Part shown: positions 1 through 8,480 of the stretch, piece by piece
Position numbering within the stretch: position 1 is the first letter of the stretch
How the letters are laid out: every line of letters starts with the position of its first letter
Assembly: GCF_002261265.1 (NCBI RefSeq)
Contig: NZ_NEVK01000008.1
Coordinates: forward strand, 434,001-498,000
Length of the DNA: 64,000 nucleotides
Source: Bordetella genomosp. 7
GTDB lineage: Bacteria; Pseudomonadota; Gammaproteobacteria; Burkholderiales; Burkholderiaceae_B
Direction: 5' to 3'
Notes under the pieces: generated by a model
Database searches by the model: none
The model's input: the letters and a program-made list of their open reading frames with translations, nothing else
What the model was told of the DNA's origin: nothing
Position numbers and translations under genes: made by a program

Positions 1-848
1 AAACCGCCCGCAGGCGCGATCGTGACGGCGTAATTGAACTGCCGCAGATAATCGGCGGCGAGTTCGCTGCCGGCGTCGCAAACAAAGTGCAATTCGTGAC
101 GCACCATCTCGTGGGCCAGCATCGCTGCGCGGTACGCGTGCCCGAGGCCGACGGCAGGGTATCCCACCACGGCGAATACGATTCGCTTGCGCGCCAGCAG
201 GCTTTCACACAGGAACAGGTCGGCCACGCTGTCGATGTCGAAGCTGCGCTCGGCCGGCATTTCCAGCAGCTGAATGCGCGCGCCGATCCGGGTGCCGGCC
301 TGCAACTGCCCACGTCGACAGGCGATGATGGCCCCTGTTTCGCGAAAACTGGGCGGCAGTTGCTGCCGGTTGACGCGCGCGGCATAGTCGGGCACCGGCT
401 GGCCGTCGCGCAGGGTCCAGCGCAAATGGCGGTCATCGACTACCGACAGCACCGTGTCGGCATCGGGGTGCGCCGAAAACAGCGCAAGCGCACGCTCGAT
501 ATCGGTGGCCTGCACCAGCGGCGACGTCGGTTGCACGGTGATCACGATGTCGTACTGCTGGCCGTAGCGGCGTTCGGCCTGCGCGGCGGCGCTGACCACC
601 ACCGGATCCAGCGTCACCTGGTCGGCGGCCAGGCTCGCATCGCGCATCAGGACTTCGGCGCCAAAGCGCTGCGACAGCAGCGCAATTTCTTCATCGTCGG
701 TAGACACCGCCACGCGATCCACGCCTTGCGCAGCCAGGGCGGCCCGGATGGCGTAACTGATCATGGGCTTGCCTGCGACGGGCCGTATGCTCTTGCGGGG
801 GATGCCTTTGGATCCGCCACGGGCGGGGATCACTACGAGAACAGACAT
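1..848 (-). CDS. Acylneuraminate cytidylyltransferase fused to PseG-like domain (3' end cut)
   Basis: The reading frame opens with ATG at 848 and runs off the left edge of the window, so the C-terminus is missing. Residues 1 to about 205 look like a CMP-sugar synthetase of the NeuA/PseF type: the N-terminal nucleotide-binding motif reads VVIPARGGSKGIPRKS, followed by ISTDD-like and QPTSPL motifs. From about residue 217 the sequence changes to VGYPAVGLGHAYRAAMLA, which resembles the G-x-G-H-x-x-R motif of PseG-type UDP-sugar hydrolases and related glycosyltransferases. A two-domain enzyme activating a nonulosonic acid for surface glycans is inferred. It is divergent from the epimerase gene starting at 938. 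The domain fusion is visible; the exact sugar is not. Confidence 0.75.
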   Translation of the reverse strand, partial: MSVLVVIPARGGSKGIPRKSIRPVAGKPMISYAIRAALAAQGVDRVAVSTDDEEIALLSQRFGAEVLMRDASLAADQVTLDPVVVSAAAQAERRYGQQYDIVITVQPTSPLVQATDIERALALFSAHPDADTVLSVVDDRHLRWTLRDGQPVPDYAARVNRQQLPPSFRETGAIIACRRGQLQAGTRIGARIQLLEMPAERSFDIDSVADLFLCESLLARKRIVFAVVGYPAVGLGHAYRAAMLAHEMVRHELHFVCDAGSELAADYLRQFNYAVTIAPAGG

Positions 849-937
849 GTGTATGGATATGTATAAGGCCCGACGCCACGGTGCGACGCCGCACTATATT
901 GTATGTTGTGCAGTGTGCCGCCCCGCCTGGAGGACCA

Positions 938-1840
938 GTGCGATTCATCATTACCGGCGCAACCGGCTATATCGGCCGCCACCTGTTGCGGCAAGCCCGC
1001 GAACGCGGCCATGATTTGGCCGTTTATACACGCCAGCGCGCCGGCCTGCCCGGCGATGTCACGGCGCTTTCTTACGATGCCCCGCTGCCGGCGGCGTTTC
1101 ACGGCGCCGACGCCCTGATCAATCTGGCCGGCCGGGCCCATACGACGGACACCGGCGCGGGCCACGACGCCTTCGACGAGGCCAACCACCAATTGCCGCG
1201 GCGCCTGGCTGACCAGGCCCGCCAGGCGGGCGTGCGGCGCTTCGTGCATGTCAGTTCGATAGGCGTGTATGGCAATACGCGGGACGAACCGCTCAACGAG
1301 GCGGCCCCCCTTGCGCCGGACACGCCCTATGCCCGTTCCAAGGCCCGGGGCGACGAAGCGCTGCAGCAGCAATATGAAGACGCGCCCACGCAACTGGCGA
1401 TTGTGCGGCCGCCGATGGTGTACGGGCCGGCTTGCCCGGGCAATTTCGCGCGGCTGCGCAAGCTGCTGCAAACCGGCGCGCCCCTGCCGTTCGGCGCATT
1501 GGATGCGCCGCGTTCGTTTATCTATGTTGCAAACCTGGCAGACCTGCTGCTGCACGTGGCGGCACACCCTGCCGGCCACGGCCTTTTCCTGGCGGGCGAC
1601 GGCTCGGACTACACCGTGCCGCAGCTGCTGCGCGCCATGGCGCAGGAATCGCGCCGGCCGGCGCGCTTGTTCCCGGTGCCAGCCGCGTGGCTGCGGGCCG
1701 CCGCAAGGCTGGCCGGCCTGCGCCGCGAAATGGACAGCCTCACCCGGCCCCTGCTGGTCGACTGGTCCCATGCGCATGCCGCACTGGGCTGGACGCCCCC
1801 CGTTGATCCGGAAACGGCGCTGCGCGCCAGCCTGGCCTGA
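938..1840 (+). CDS. NAD-dependent sugar-nucleotide epimerase/dehydratase
   Basis: This 300-residue protein belongs to the extended short-chain dehydrogenase family (WcaG/GalE-like). The dinucleotide-binding motif TGATGYIG lies at residues 5-12, the SSIGVYG segment supplies the catalytic serine, and YARSK holds the Tyr and Lys. I chose the GTG at 938 because GGAGG lies just upstream (930-934) and the product then begins MRFIITGATG, right at the first beta strand; an upstream in-frame start at 881 would add 19 unlikely residues. It sits between the CMP-sugar synthetase and the O-antigen ligase-like gene, so a role in making sugar nucleotides for lipopolysaccharide or capsule is likely. The substrate cannot be read from sequence. 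Confidence 0.85.
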   Translation: MRFIITGATGYIGRHLLRQARERGHDLAVYTRQRAGLPGDVTALSYDAPLPAAFHGADALINLAGRAHTTDTGAGHDAFDEANHQLPRRLADQARQAGVRRFVHVSSIGVYGNTRDEPLNEAAPLAPDTPYARSKARGDEALQQQYEDAPTQLAIVRPPMVYGPACPGNFARLRKLLQTGAPLPFGALDAPRSFIYVANLADLLLHVAAHPAGHGLFLAGDGSDYTVPQLLRAMAQESRRPARLFPVPAAWLRAAARLAGLRREMDSLTRPLLVDWSHAHAALGWTPPVDPETALRASLA

Positions 1841-1852
1841 CATCCGCACGTT

Positions 1853-3121
1853 TCAGGCAGACTGCGTGGCGCGGTCGCGGCGCGGATACGTCAACGCCAG
1901 CATCGCCCCCACCCAGATCGAATAGAAGGCCACCGTGCGCATGCCGCGGAACATCAGTTCCGTCAGGCCGAATATGGCAAAGCCCAGACAGATGCACAGC
2001 CCCATGGCGGCGGCCGTACGGATGGCGCGGTCGCCGTCGCCGATGCGGCGGGCGAAGTACCAGGCCGGCAGCAGGTAGATCACCAGCAGCCCGCCCAGCA
2101 GACCCAGGGCGCCGTACTGCGCCAGCACGTAAAGCATGTCGTTGTGGGTTTCGCCGTAGGTGCGGGCCACATCGGCCGATACGATGCCGCGCTTCTGCAG
2201 GGCTTCGAGGGTGGGGTCGAAACCTTTTTCGCCTACCCCGAACACGGGGCTGGCCTTCCACATTTCGAGCGCGGCGCGCGCCAGCTGCAGGCGCACACAC
2301 ACCGACGTGTCGCTCAGCTCGTGCACCTGGCATTCCTTCCACTGCTTCACGCCCGCCTCGACGCGGTCGTTGAGCGCATCGTTGGCCGCGATGACCCCGC
2401 AGCCTATCGCCACGGCGGCGCCCACGGCGGCCAGCCGGCGCGACCAGGGCACGCGGTTGTAGGCGCACACGCCGATCAGCAGGAACACCGGGATGGCCAG
2501 CCATCCCGAGCGCGTTTCCGAAGCGATGAAACCGGCGAACCCCAGGCCGCCGGCCAATAGCTTTACCGCGATCTCGGTGCGATGCCAGCGCGTCAGGCGC
2601 CAGCCTATCGACAGCCATGCCATGACGGAGAACAACAGCGTCAGGTTGCCGAACGTGACGCTGTTATAGGGGGTATAGCCCGCTGTATAGGGACGCGACC
2701 CGGCCACCTGCTGCGGAAACAGCAGCAGCCACGCCGCAGTGAGGGCCCCGGCCAGGATGCCCCATTGAATCTGGCGCAGCCACGCGGGCCTTGCATACAG
2801 CAGCACCCACGTAACGGGCAGGATGGCCGCGGCGCGGATCGCGCGCTCAAGCCCCGCGCCGCTGAATTGCCCGTGATACAGCTGGCTGGCCAGCACCGAC
2901 GCCACGACCATGACCATGCCGACGCCCAGCGGCTTCCAGGTGTCCCAGAATCCGGGCAGACGCAGCGACGGCCGACAGGCCAGGCCCCCCAGGCCGATGG
3001 CAAATGCCAGGACCAGCACGTAGAAGATGACGCTGGCCGCGCTGGACACGGTCATCAACAACGGCGGCGAGACCGCCACCAACACAGGCAGCAACGCGGC
3101 CCAGCTTATACGTAAGAACAC
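1853..3121 (-). CDS. O-antigen ligase (WaaL/Wzy-like) family membrane protein
   Basis: About 422 residues with ten or more hydrophobic helices and one long periplasmic loop (around residues 230-320), the architecture of the Wzy_C / O-antigen ligase family. These inner-membrane enzymes transfer undecaprenyl-linked O-polysaccharide to lipid A-core, or polymerise it. The loop contains the typical H-N-D-M-L-Y segment (ETHNDMLYVLAQYG). A GGAG sits 7 bases before a GTG at 3121; a TTG one codon upstream (3124) is equally open. The gene converges on the epimerase at 1840, with only 12 bases between them. Ligase and polymerase cannot be told apart from sequence alone. Confidence 0.75.
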   Translation of the reverse strand: MFLRISWAALLPVLVAVSPPLLMTVSSAASVIFYVLVLAFAIGLGGLACRPSLRLPGFWDTWKPLGVGMVMVVASVLASQLYHGQFSGAGLERAIRAAAILPVTWVLLYARPAWLRQIQWGILAGALTAAWLLLFPQQVAGSRPYTAGYTPYNSVTFGNLTLLFSVMAWLSIGWRLTRWHRTEIAVKLLAGGLGFAGFIASETRSGWLAIPVFLLIGVCAYNRVPWSRRLAAVGAAVAIGCGVIAANDALNDRVEAGVKQWKECQVHELSDTSVCVRLQLARAALEMWKASPVFGVGEKGFDPTLEALQKRGIVSADVARTYGETHNDMLYVLAQYGALGLLGGLLVIYLLPAWYFARRIGDGDRAIRTAAAMGLCICLGFAIFGLTELMFRGMRTVAFYSIWVGAMLALTYPRRDRATQSA

Positions 3122-3334
3122 CAAAAAACTCCGTGCGCAGGCTGCGCGTTAGAGCCGCCGTGCAAATTGATTAACCAACTAGATTTTAACCGTATCGAAT
3201 TGTGATATTACGATACATCAAATTATTAAATGAAAATCGTTGTGCAGGCTGGTCGCTTGGCGCAATCTGCCCGTCGGCGTGACAACTGCGTCTTGCAGGG
3301 CCACAATGGAACCAAAGCACCCCAGGAGACCGCC

Positions 3335-3901
3335 ATGCGCATTGCGGATGCCCAATGGATACCCTCCACCCCACACCAAACGTGGGATGCCCTCATGGAT
3401 CCGGAAGTGCTGCAGAAGTGCCTGCCGGGTTGCGTCCGGGTAGAAAAACGCACGGCCACGGAATACGCGTTGTCGTTGCACGCCAGGGTGGCCGGCCAGG
3501 AATCGCACTATGAATGCGATGTGCTCCTGTCCGAACTCAACCCCCCGCACGGCTGCGCAGTGGCCTTCGATGCCAAGAGCACGGCCGCAAGCCTGGCGAT
3601 CGGCACCGCGCAAATCACCCTTTCCCCCAAAGACGACGGCACGCGCCTGGCTTATACCGTGGCGGCCATGGCGGGCGGGTCGCTGGCCCAGGTGGGCGAG
3701 CCCATCCTGATGAACGCGGGCGGCAAGCTGGTGAACAAATTCTTCGGCGCGTTCATCGAGCACATGGCCAAGGTGCCGCGCGCCGCGCCTCCCCCCGAAC
3801 CCGAAGAGCCCGAGCGCGGCCTGGCGGCTTCGCGCTGGTCGTGGCTGGCCGTGGCGGCGGTGGTGCTGGTCATACTGGGCTACCACGCCTTCTACAAATA
3901 G
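3335..3901 (+). CDS. CoxG-like SRPBCC family protein with C-terminal anchor
   Basis: A 188-residue protein. The first 150 residues resemble the carbon monoxide dehydrogenase subunit G (CoxG) family, a START/SRPBCC fold, with the family opening W-I-P-S-T-P...TWDALMDPEVLQKCLPGC and the later MAGGSLAQVGEPILMNAGGKLVNKFF. A proline- and glutamate-rich linker leads to one C-terminal membrane helix (SWLAVAAVVLVILGYHAF). ATG 3335 follows an AGGAG and gives the family-like N-terminus; an open frame back to 3230 has no family similarity. CoxG proteins are membrane-associated and help assemble molybdenum hydroxylases, but no CO-dehydrogenase genes are nearby, so the function here is open. Confidence 0.8.
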   Translation: MRIADAQWIPSTPHQTWDALMDPEVLQKCLPGCVRVEKRTATEYALSLHARVAGQESHYECDVLLSELNPPHGCAVAFDAKSTAASLAIGTAQITLSPKDDGTRLAYTVAAMAGGSLAQVGEPILMNAGGKLVNKFFGAFIEHMAKVPRAAPPPEPEEPERGLAASRWSWLAVAAVVLVILGYHAFYK

Positions 3902-3926
3902 GTGAAATCCCTAAGCCGGCAGTGAT

Positions 3927-5378
3927 ATGCTTGGCGTCATGACGACGCCTGCCGCGCCAGCACCCGTTCCTCCGCCCGGTTCCCCCTTACGCTCCCGTCG
4001 CGATCTGCTCAAGGCCATGCTCGGCGTGGCCGCCACGGTAGTGCTGGCGGCGTTCGATTCCACCATTGTCAGCACGACCTTGCCCCGGGTGGCCGAAGCC
4101 CTGGACGGCATGGCGCTGTATGCGTGGGTGGGCACCGGCTACCTGCTGGCCACGGCGGCGTCCATCATGATTTTCGGTCGCCTGGGCGACCTGTACGGGC
4201 GCAAGCCCTTGATGCTGCTGTCAGTGTCCATTATTGCGCTGGGCTCCATCGCCTGCGGCCTGTCGCAGTCCATGCCTCAGCTCATTGCCTTTCGCACGTT
4301 GCAGGGCATAGGCGGCGGCATGATGATCGCCACGGCATTTGCCGCGCCCGCCGACCTGTTTCCCGACGCCAAAGAAAGGGTGCGATGGCTGGCGCTGGTT
4401 TCGGCCGCGTTCGCCATGGCAAGCGGCGTGGGCCCGTTGCTGGGCGGCGCGGTCACGCAGGCGCTGGGATGGCGCGCGGCGTTTTTCATTGCGCCGGTTG
4501 CCGCGGTGGCCGCGCTGTTGCTGCTGGCGCGCTATTTCCCGCGCATACGCCCGCACGCAGGCGCGGCCAAGCCCCGCATCGACTGGCTGGGCAGCGTGTT
4601 GCTGGTCGTGGCGGTCAGTGCGCCGCTGGCCGCCATGGAACTGGCGTTTGCCCCCGGGGACGGGCTGCCCATGGTGGCCCTGGCGCTGATGCTGGCCGGC
4701 CTGGCCGCCATCGCGTTGCTGCTGCCGTACGAACGGCGCGTGGCATCGCCGATCTTCCCGCTGCGCGTCATCGCCCGCCGGGAATCGCAGCTGCTCAATC
4801 TTGCCGCGGTGGCCGTGGGCGCGGTCATGTTCGTGCTGATTTTCTATACCCCGCTGCTGCTGCAGGCCGAAATGGGCTATACCCCCAGCCAGGCCGGCCT
4901 GCTGCTGACGCCACTGGTGGCGGCCATCCCGGTGGGCAGCATCATCAACGGGCTGTTGTTTCCCAAGCAAAGCGAGCCGCAGCGGCTGATGGTGTTTGGC
5001 GGCTGCCTGCTCGCCGTGGGTTCGATGATGGTGTTCGTATTCAGGCCGGACACACCTGTCGCCTGGATTCTTGCTGCGTTCTTCGTCAACGGGTGCGCGC
5101 TGGGATTCATGCTGCCCAACCTGACCCTGTTCATGCAGATGCTGAGCGAGCGGCGCGACGTGGGGGTGGCGTCGGCGCTGGTGCAGACCACACGGGCCAT
5201 CGGCAGCGCCGCCGGCACCGCGATGGTGGGCATCATCATCGGCCATACGTCGGTGCTGGACGGCGTGCGCGCCGGCCTGATCATCTGCGCCGTGCTGGCA
5301 TTGGCCAGCGCAGTCCTGGCGCATCGCGTCAAGATGAAGAACGTGCTCAAGCGGGCCACGGCGCCGCGCCATTCCTGA
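3927..5378 (+). CDS. MFS drug:H+ antiporter, DHA2 (EmrB/QacA-like)
   Basis: A 483-residue polytopic inner-membrane protein with the DHA2 signature in the first helices (FDSTIVSTTLPRVAEAL, then YLLATAASIMIFGRLGDLYGRKP, which carries the loop 2-3 motif A) and roughly 14 hydrophobic segments. Such proteins export drugs or metabolites with proton exchange. Two ATGs, at 3927 and 3939, are possible and neither has a strong ribosome site. It lies 25 bases after the CoxG-like gene and 15 bases before the EamA gene at 5394, so the three may be co-transcribed. The substrate is unknown. Confidence 0.85.
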   Translation: MLGVMTTPAAPAPVPPPGSPLRSRRDLLKAMLGVAATVVLAAFDSTIVSTTLPRVAEALDGMALYAWVGTGYLLATAASIMIFGRLGDLYGRKPLMLLSVSIIALGSIACGLSQSMPQLIAFRTLQGIGGGMMIATAFAAPADLFPDAKERVRWLALVSAAFAMASGVGPLLGGAVTQALGWRAAFFIAPVAAVAALLLLARYFPRIRPHAGAAKPRIDWLGSVLLVVAVSAPLAAMELAFAPGDGLPMVALALMLAGLAAIALLLPYERRVASPIFPLRVIARRESQLLNLAAVAVGAVMFVLIFYTPLLLQAEMGYTPSQAGLLLTPLVAAIPVGSIINGLLFPKQSEPQRLMVFGGCLLAVGSMMVFVFRPDTPVAWILAAFFVNGCALGFMLPNLTLFMQMLSERRDVGVASALVQTTRAIGSAAGTAMVGIIIGHTSVLDGVRAGLIICAVLALASAVLAHRVKMKNVLKRATAPRHS

Positions 5379-5393
5379 CCGGACATCACTGCC

Positions 5394-6281
5394 ATGCGCT
5401 ATCGCGACCTGCGAGACTTGCTGCTTCTGGCTGCGGTTTGGGGCGGGTCGTTTCTCTTCATGCGCTTGGCGGTGCCCGAATTCGGCCCGGGGCCGCTGAT
5501 GGAACTGCGCGTGGGGCTGGCCGCGCTTTCCCTGCTGCCGCTTGCCGCGCTGCGCGGCAAGCTGCCGCTGATCGCGCGCCGCTGGAAGGCTATCCTGGTG
5601 GTGGGCGCGCTGAATTCCGCCGTGCCTTTTCTGCTGTACGCCTACGCGGCCCAATCGCTGGGCGCGGGCTTCATGTCGGTGGCCAACGCCGTGACGCCGG
5701 TATGGGGCGCGGTGATCGGCTGGCTGTGGCTGAAAGACCGGCTGGCGCCATCGCGCATGGCCGGCCTGGCCATTGCCGTGCTCGGCATTGTGGTGCTCGT
5801 GTGGGACAAGCTCGATTTTGGCGCGGGTGGCCAGGGCCCCGCCGTGCTGGCCGCCGTGTCGGCTCCCTTCTTCTACGGCATTGCGGCCAACTGGGCCAAG
5901 CGCTATCTGGGCGACGTCGATGCCCTTTCCAACGCCACGGGCAGCATGATTGCGGCGTCGCTGGTGCTGGCGCCGCTTGCCATTGCCACGTGGCCCGCGC
6001 AGCCCGTGTCGGGCCAGGCCTGGATGGCCACCATCGCGCTCGCCCTGGCGTGCACCGGCGCGGCGTACATCGTGTTCTTCAGGCTGATCGCCAACGTGGG
6101 GCCCACCGCCGCCGTCAGCGTCACCTTTCTGGTGCCCGTATTCGGCGTGCTGTGGGGGATGTGGTTCCTGGATGAAACGGTTACCCCGCAGATCCTGGCG
6201 GGCGCCGCCGTGATCCTGGCAGGCACTGCCCTGGCGCTGGGGCTGGTGCGGCTGCCCGGCGCCGCAATGCCCAAAGCCTGA
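5394..6281 (+). CDS. DMT family transporter (EamA)
   Basis: A 295-residue membrane protein with about ten helices in two EamA repeats: the first runs from LLLLAAVWGGSFLFMRLA, the second from about residue 145 (GPAVLAAVSAPFFYGIAANWAKRYLG). Members export amino acids or other small metabolites from the cytoplasm. It follows the DHA2 exporter by 15 bases and is probably in its transcript. Substrate cannot be predicted. Confidence 0.88.
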   Translation: MRYRDLRDLLLLAAVWGGSFLFMRLAVPEFGPGPLMELRVGLAALSLLPLAALRGKLPLIARRWKAILVVGALNSAVPFLLYAYAAQSLGAGFMSVANAVTPVWGAVIGWLWLKDRLAPSRMAGLAIAVLGIVVLVWDKLDFGAGGQGPAVLAAVSAPFFYGIAANWAKRYLGDVDALSNATGSMIAASLVLAPLAIATWPAQPVSGQAWMATIALALACTGAAYIVFFRLIANVGPTAAVSVTFLVPVFGVLWGMWFLDETVTPQILAGAAVILAGTALALGLVRLPGAAMPKA

Positions 6282-6472
6282 CGACAGGCGTTTGCGGCTC
6301 GCCAATACTTATCAGTTTGAAACAGACGCGACAAAGCTTGTCGTTCCGGCTGGTGCCAGCGAAACATTGCTAGGATTTCGCTGCCCTGTGGCGAATTGGC
6401 CAAGCCGCCTGCAGGAGCGCCCGCCCGCCGGGCCAGCGCTGTACCGGCTTGCACCGCACAACGACATGCCCC

Positions 6473-7720
6473 ATGGACGTCAGATCTCTTGAAAGGTCCG
6501 GAGACGTCGCCGCGCTGCGCGCGGGCGGCGAGCTCCTGCTCATCGGCCCCTGGACGGTATTCCAGGGGGTTTCGCAGTCGCTGATCATTCGCGATCCCGC
6601 CCGCCTGCGCACGGTGCTGTACCCGCATCTGCGCGACGATTCTTCGTTGGCCAAGCTGGCGGCCCTGTACCGCCGGCTTGTGTGCACCGGTTCGGTGGGG
6701 GGCCACTACTCGCCCGAACAGACCGCCGAACAGATGGTGGCGCTGATGCGCTTTGGCCAGATCGTGGCGGTATCTTTGCCCGATACCTCTGGCCAGGACG
6801 GTCACGGCAACGTGCAGCCCGCGGCGTTCACGGGCAACCCGGCCGGGCCGGTAACGCAGTGGTCGCTGGCCGAGCGTTTCGTCTATGTGCTCGAACGTGT
6901 TCCCCCGCATATGCCGCCCGCGCTGGCCACCGAATTGGAGCAGGCGCTCAGCGGCACCAATCTGGCGATCATCGTGGGCGTGCTGGTGGTCTGGGCAGGC
7001 TCGCACGCCGTGGGCGTGGGTTTCCTGGCCGACGCCGCGCTGCTGGCCATCGGCTTTGCCCTGGCGGGCTGGGCGATCTTCGACGGCATCAAGCATCTGG
7101 TGCAGTTCTTCACCCTGACCAAGAACGCGTCCAGCAGGGCCGAACTGGATCAGGCGGCGCGAGAATTCGCCAATGGCGCCATGACGATAGGGGTGGGCGC
7201 GCTTATCGCGCTGCTGACGCGCGGCGCGACGCGCCTGGCGCCACGGCCGGTGGGCCGCTCAACGCCGCAGCCGGCCGAACCCACGCCGCAGACGCCCCGG
7301 CAAGTGCGGGAAGCGGCGCCACAGGCGGGCGCCGCGCCCCAAAGCCCGCAGGCGCCGCGCGTCTTTCATACCAGCGATCCGGGCGTGGACACACTGATCA
7401 ACCAGATCGAAAGCCGGGCCCCCGGCACGGTCCGGCAGGCAGAAATCAATATCATGCGGCCCGATGGCTCGCCCTATACCGACTTCGACATCGTGACGAA
7501 CACCCATGTCATCCAGGTGAAGACCGGCGGCGGCAATGGTATCGTGAAACAGATCCAGACCAGCCAGCAATTGACTGATCTGCCCGTCATCGGCTTTGAC
7601 GCGAATAAACTGGCAGGCATGAATCGGTCGTTCAAGCCGTCGATTCTCCATAGCGCGCAACAGAACAACATCACCATCGTCGATAACGTCGACGATCTGA
7701 TGAAGTTGATTGGCAAGTAA
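6473..7720 (+). CDS. Putative polymorphic toxin/effector with C-terminal PD-(D/E)XK-like nuclease
   Basis: A 415-residue protein in three parts. Residues 1-150 form an N-terminal domain I do not recognise with certainty. Residues about 155-260 are glycine- and alanine-rich hydrophobic helices (LAIIVGVLVVWAGSHAVGVG, AALLAIGFALAGWAIFDGI, TIGVGALIALL). A proline-rich linker (about 265-300) leads to a C-terminal domain of about 115 residues with E, D and Q-V-K in the order AEINI...TDFDIV...IQVKTGG, the layout of PD-(D/E)XK nucleases found in bacterial toxins. A variable N-terminus for delivery, a membrane-helix module and a small nuclease followed by a small acidic gene are typical of secreted toxin systems such as type VI effectors. 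I chose ATG 6473; a TTG at 6449 is in frame. No VgrG, Hcp, PAAR or secretion gene lies in this window. The nuclease call is motif-based. Confidence 0.6.
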   Translation: MDVRSLERSGDVAALRAGGELLLIGPWTVFQGVSQSLIIRDPARLRTVLYPHLRDDSSLAKLAALYRRLVCTGSVGGHYSPEQTAEQMVALMRFGQIVAVSLPDTSGQDGHGNVQPAAFTGNPAGPVTQWSLAERFVYVLERVPPHMPPALATELEQALSGTNLAIIVGVLVVWAGSHAVGVGFLADAALLAIGFALAGWAIFDGIKHLVQFFTLTKNASSRAELDQAAREFANGAMTIGVGALIALLTRGATRLAPRPVGRSTPQPAEPTPQTPRQVREAAPQAGAAPQSPQAPRVFHTSDPGVDTLINQIESRAPGTVRQAEINIMRPDGSPYTDFDIVTNTHVIQVKTGGGNGIVKQIQTSQQLTDLPVIGFDANKLAGMNRSFKPSILHSAQQNNITIVDNVDDLMKLIGK

Positions 7721-7735
7721 TGACAGAGGCACCAG

Positions 7736-8134
7736 ATGCGGGATATCGCATTGATCACCACGGCGACATACGGTCTCGAAGCAATGCAGCAGGCGCTGCC
7801 GCGCGATGTTTCTTCGTTCATCGACCAGGATGAGCAACGTCTTGTCTTGCAAGACGACAACATCGACAACTTTATCGAGATCGCCCGCGATGACTCGATA
7901 GGCGACTACTACGAAACGCCAGAAGAGCTGGCTGCCCTGGAAAAGCTGCCCGGCACGCCCCGCTTTTACCTGGTGCACTTCAAGAACATCGAAAGACTGA
8001 AACGCGTGCTGCGCGACATCGCCAACCGCGACGACGTTATTGTCGACAACGATTTCGGGATCCTGGAACCGGGCGCCGAGTTCGTCCGGCGCTGCGCGGC
8101 GTCGCCGGGATGGGATTGGGCCAAGCCCGCGTAG
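7736..8134 (+). CDS. Putative immunity protein for the upstream nuclease toxin
   Basis: A 132-residue, strongly acidic cytoplasmic protein (clusters such as DQDEQRLVLQDDNIDNF and DDSIGDYYETPEEL) with no signal peptide or membrane helix. It starts 15 bases after the toxin stop with AGAGGC ahead of the ATG. I recognise no named family. Immunity proteins are usually encoded just downstream of their toxin, and those that bind nucleases are often acidic, so immunity is inferred from position and composition only. Confidence 0.55.
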   Translation: MRDIALITTATYGLEAMQQALPRDVSSFIDQDEQRLVLQDDNIDNFIEIARDDSIGDYYETPEELAALEKLPGTPRFYLVHFKNIERLKRVLRDIANRDDVIVDNDFGILEPGAEFVRRCAASPGWDWAKPA

Positions 8135-8147
8135 CAGGCGGGATGAC

Positions 8148-8462
8148 ATGCATGACTTAACAGGCTCGCGTCCTGCGTCGAACTGGCTGCACCCCGAGGC
8201 CGTCCAGGATGCGCGACAGGCATGCATCGACTTTCTGGCACAGCGCGCCGACATCGCGCAGACACAGGCCGCACTGCGCCAGTCCGAACAGACCATCGTG
8301 GCGCTAGAGGAAAGCGGGCTGCGCGCCTTGCTGTTCGAAGCCGAGAACCAGCTCGAAGAAATTCGATTCACGGTACCGGATAAGCAGCAGCCCGCGGCTG
8401 CGGCAGCCGTGATACGGCGTGTGCTGGACGGGCTTTGCCAACCGGGCAACACGCGGCGCTGA
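8148..8462 (+). CDS. Small hypothetical protein of the toxin module
   Basis: A 104-residue soluble protein beginning MHDLTGSRPASNWLHPEAV. The middle is predicted helical and could form a short coiled coil (DFLAQRADIAQTQAALRQSEQTI, then ALLFEAENQLEEIRF). I do not recognise the family. It begins 13 bases after the putative immunity gene, so the two are almost certainly co-transcribed with the toxin. It could be a second immunity protein, an adaptor or an unrelated passenger. Start ATG 8148 was preferred because the frame then follows the helix; ATGs at 8143 and 8152 are in other frames. Confidence 0.55.
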   Translation: MHDLTGSRPASNWLHPEAVQDARQACIDFLAQRADIAQTQAALRQSEQTIVALEESGLRALLFEAENQLEEIRFTVPDKQQPAAAAAVIRRVLDGLCQPGNTRR

Positions 8463-8480
8463 CGCGCCGTCGCGTCCCGT

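Noticed and set aside
4124-6305. Very long open frames on both strands overlapping the two transporter genes (683 and 694 codons)
   Set aside because: Their products are rich in Arg, Gly, His and Gln without domains. They are shadows of high-GC coding sequence; the transporter frames carry clear family motifs.
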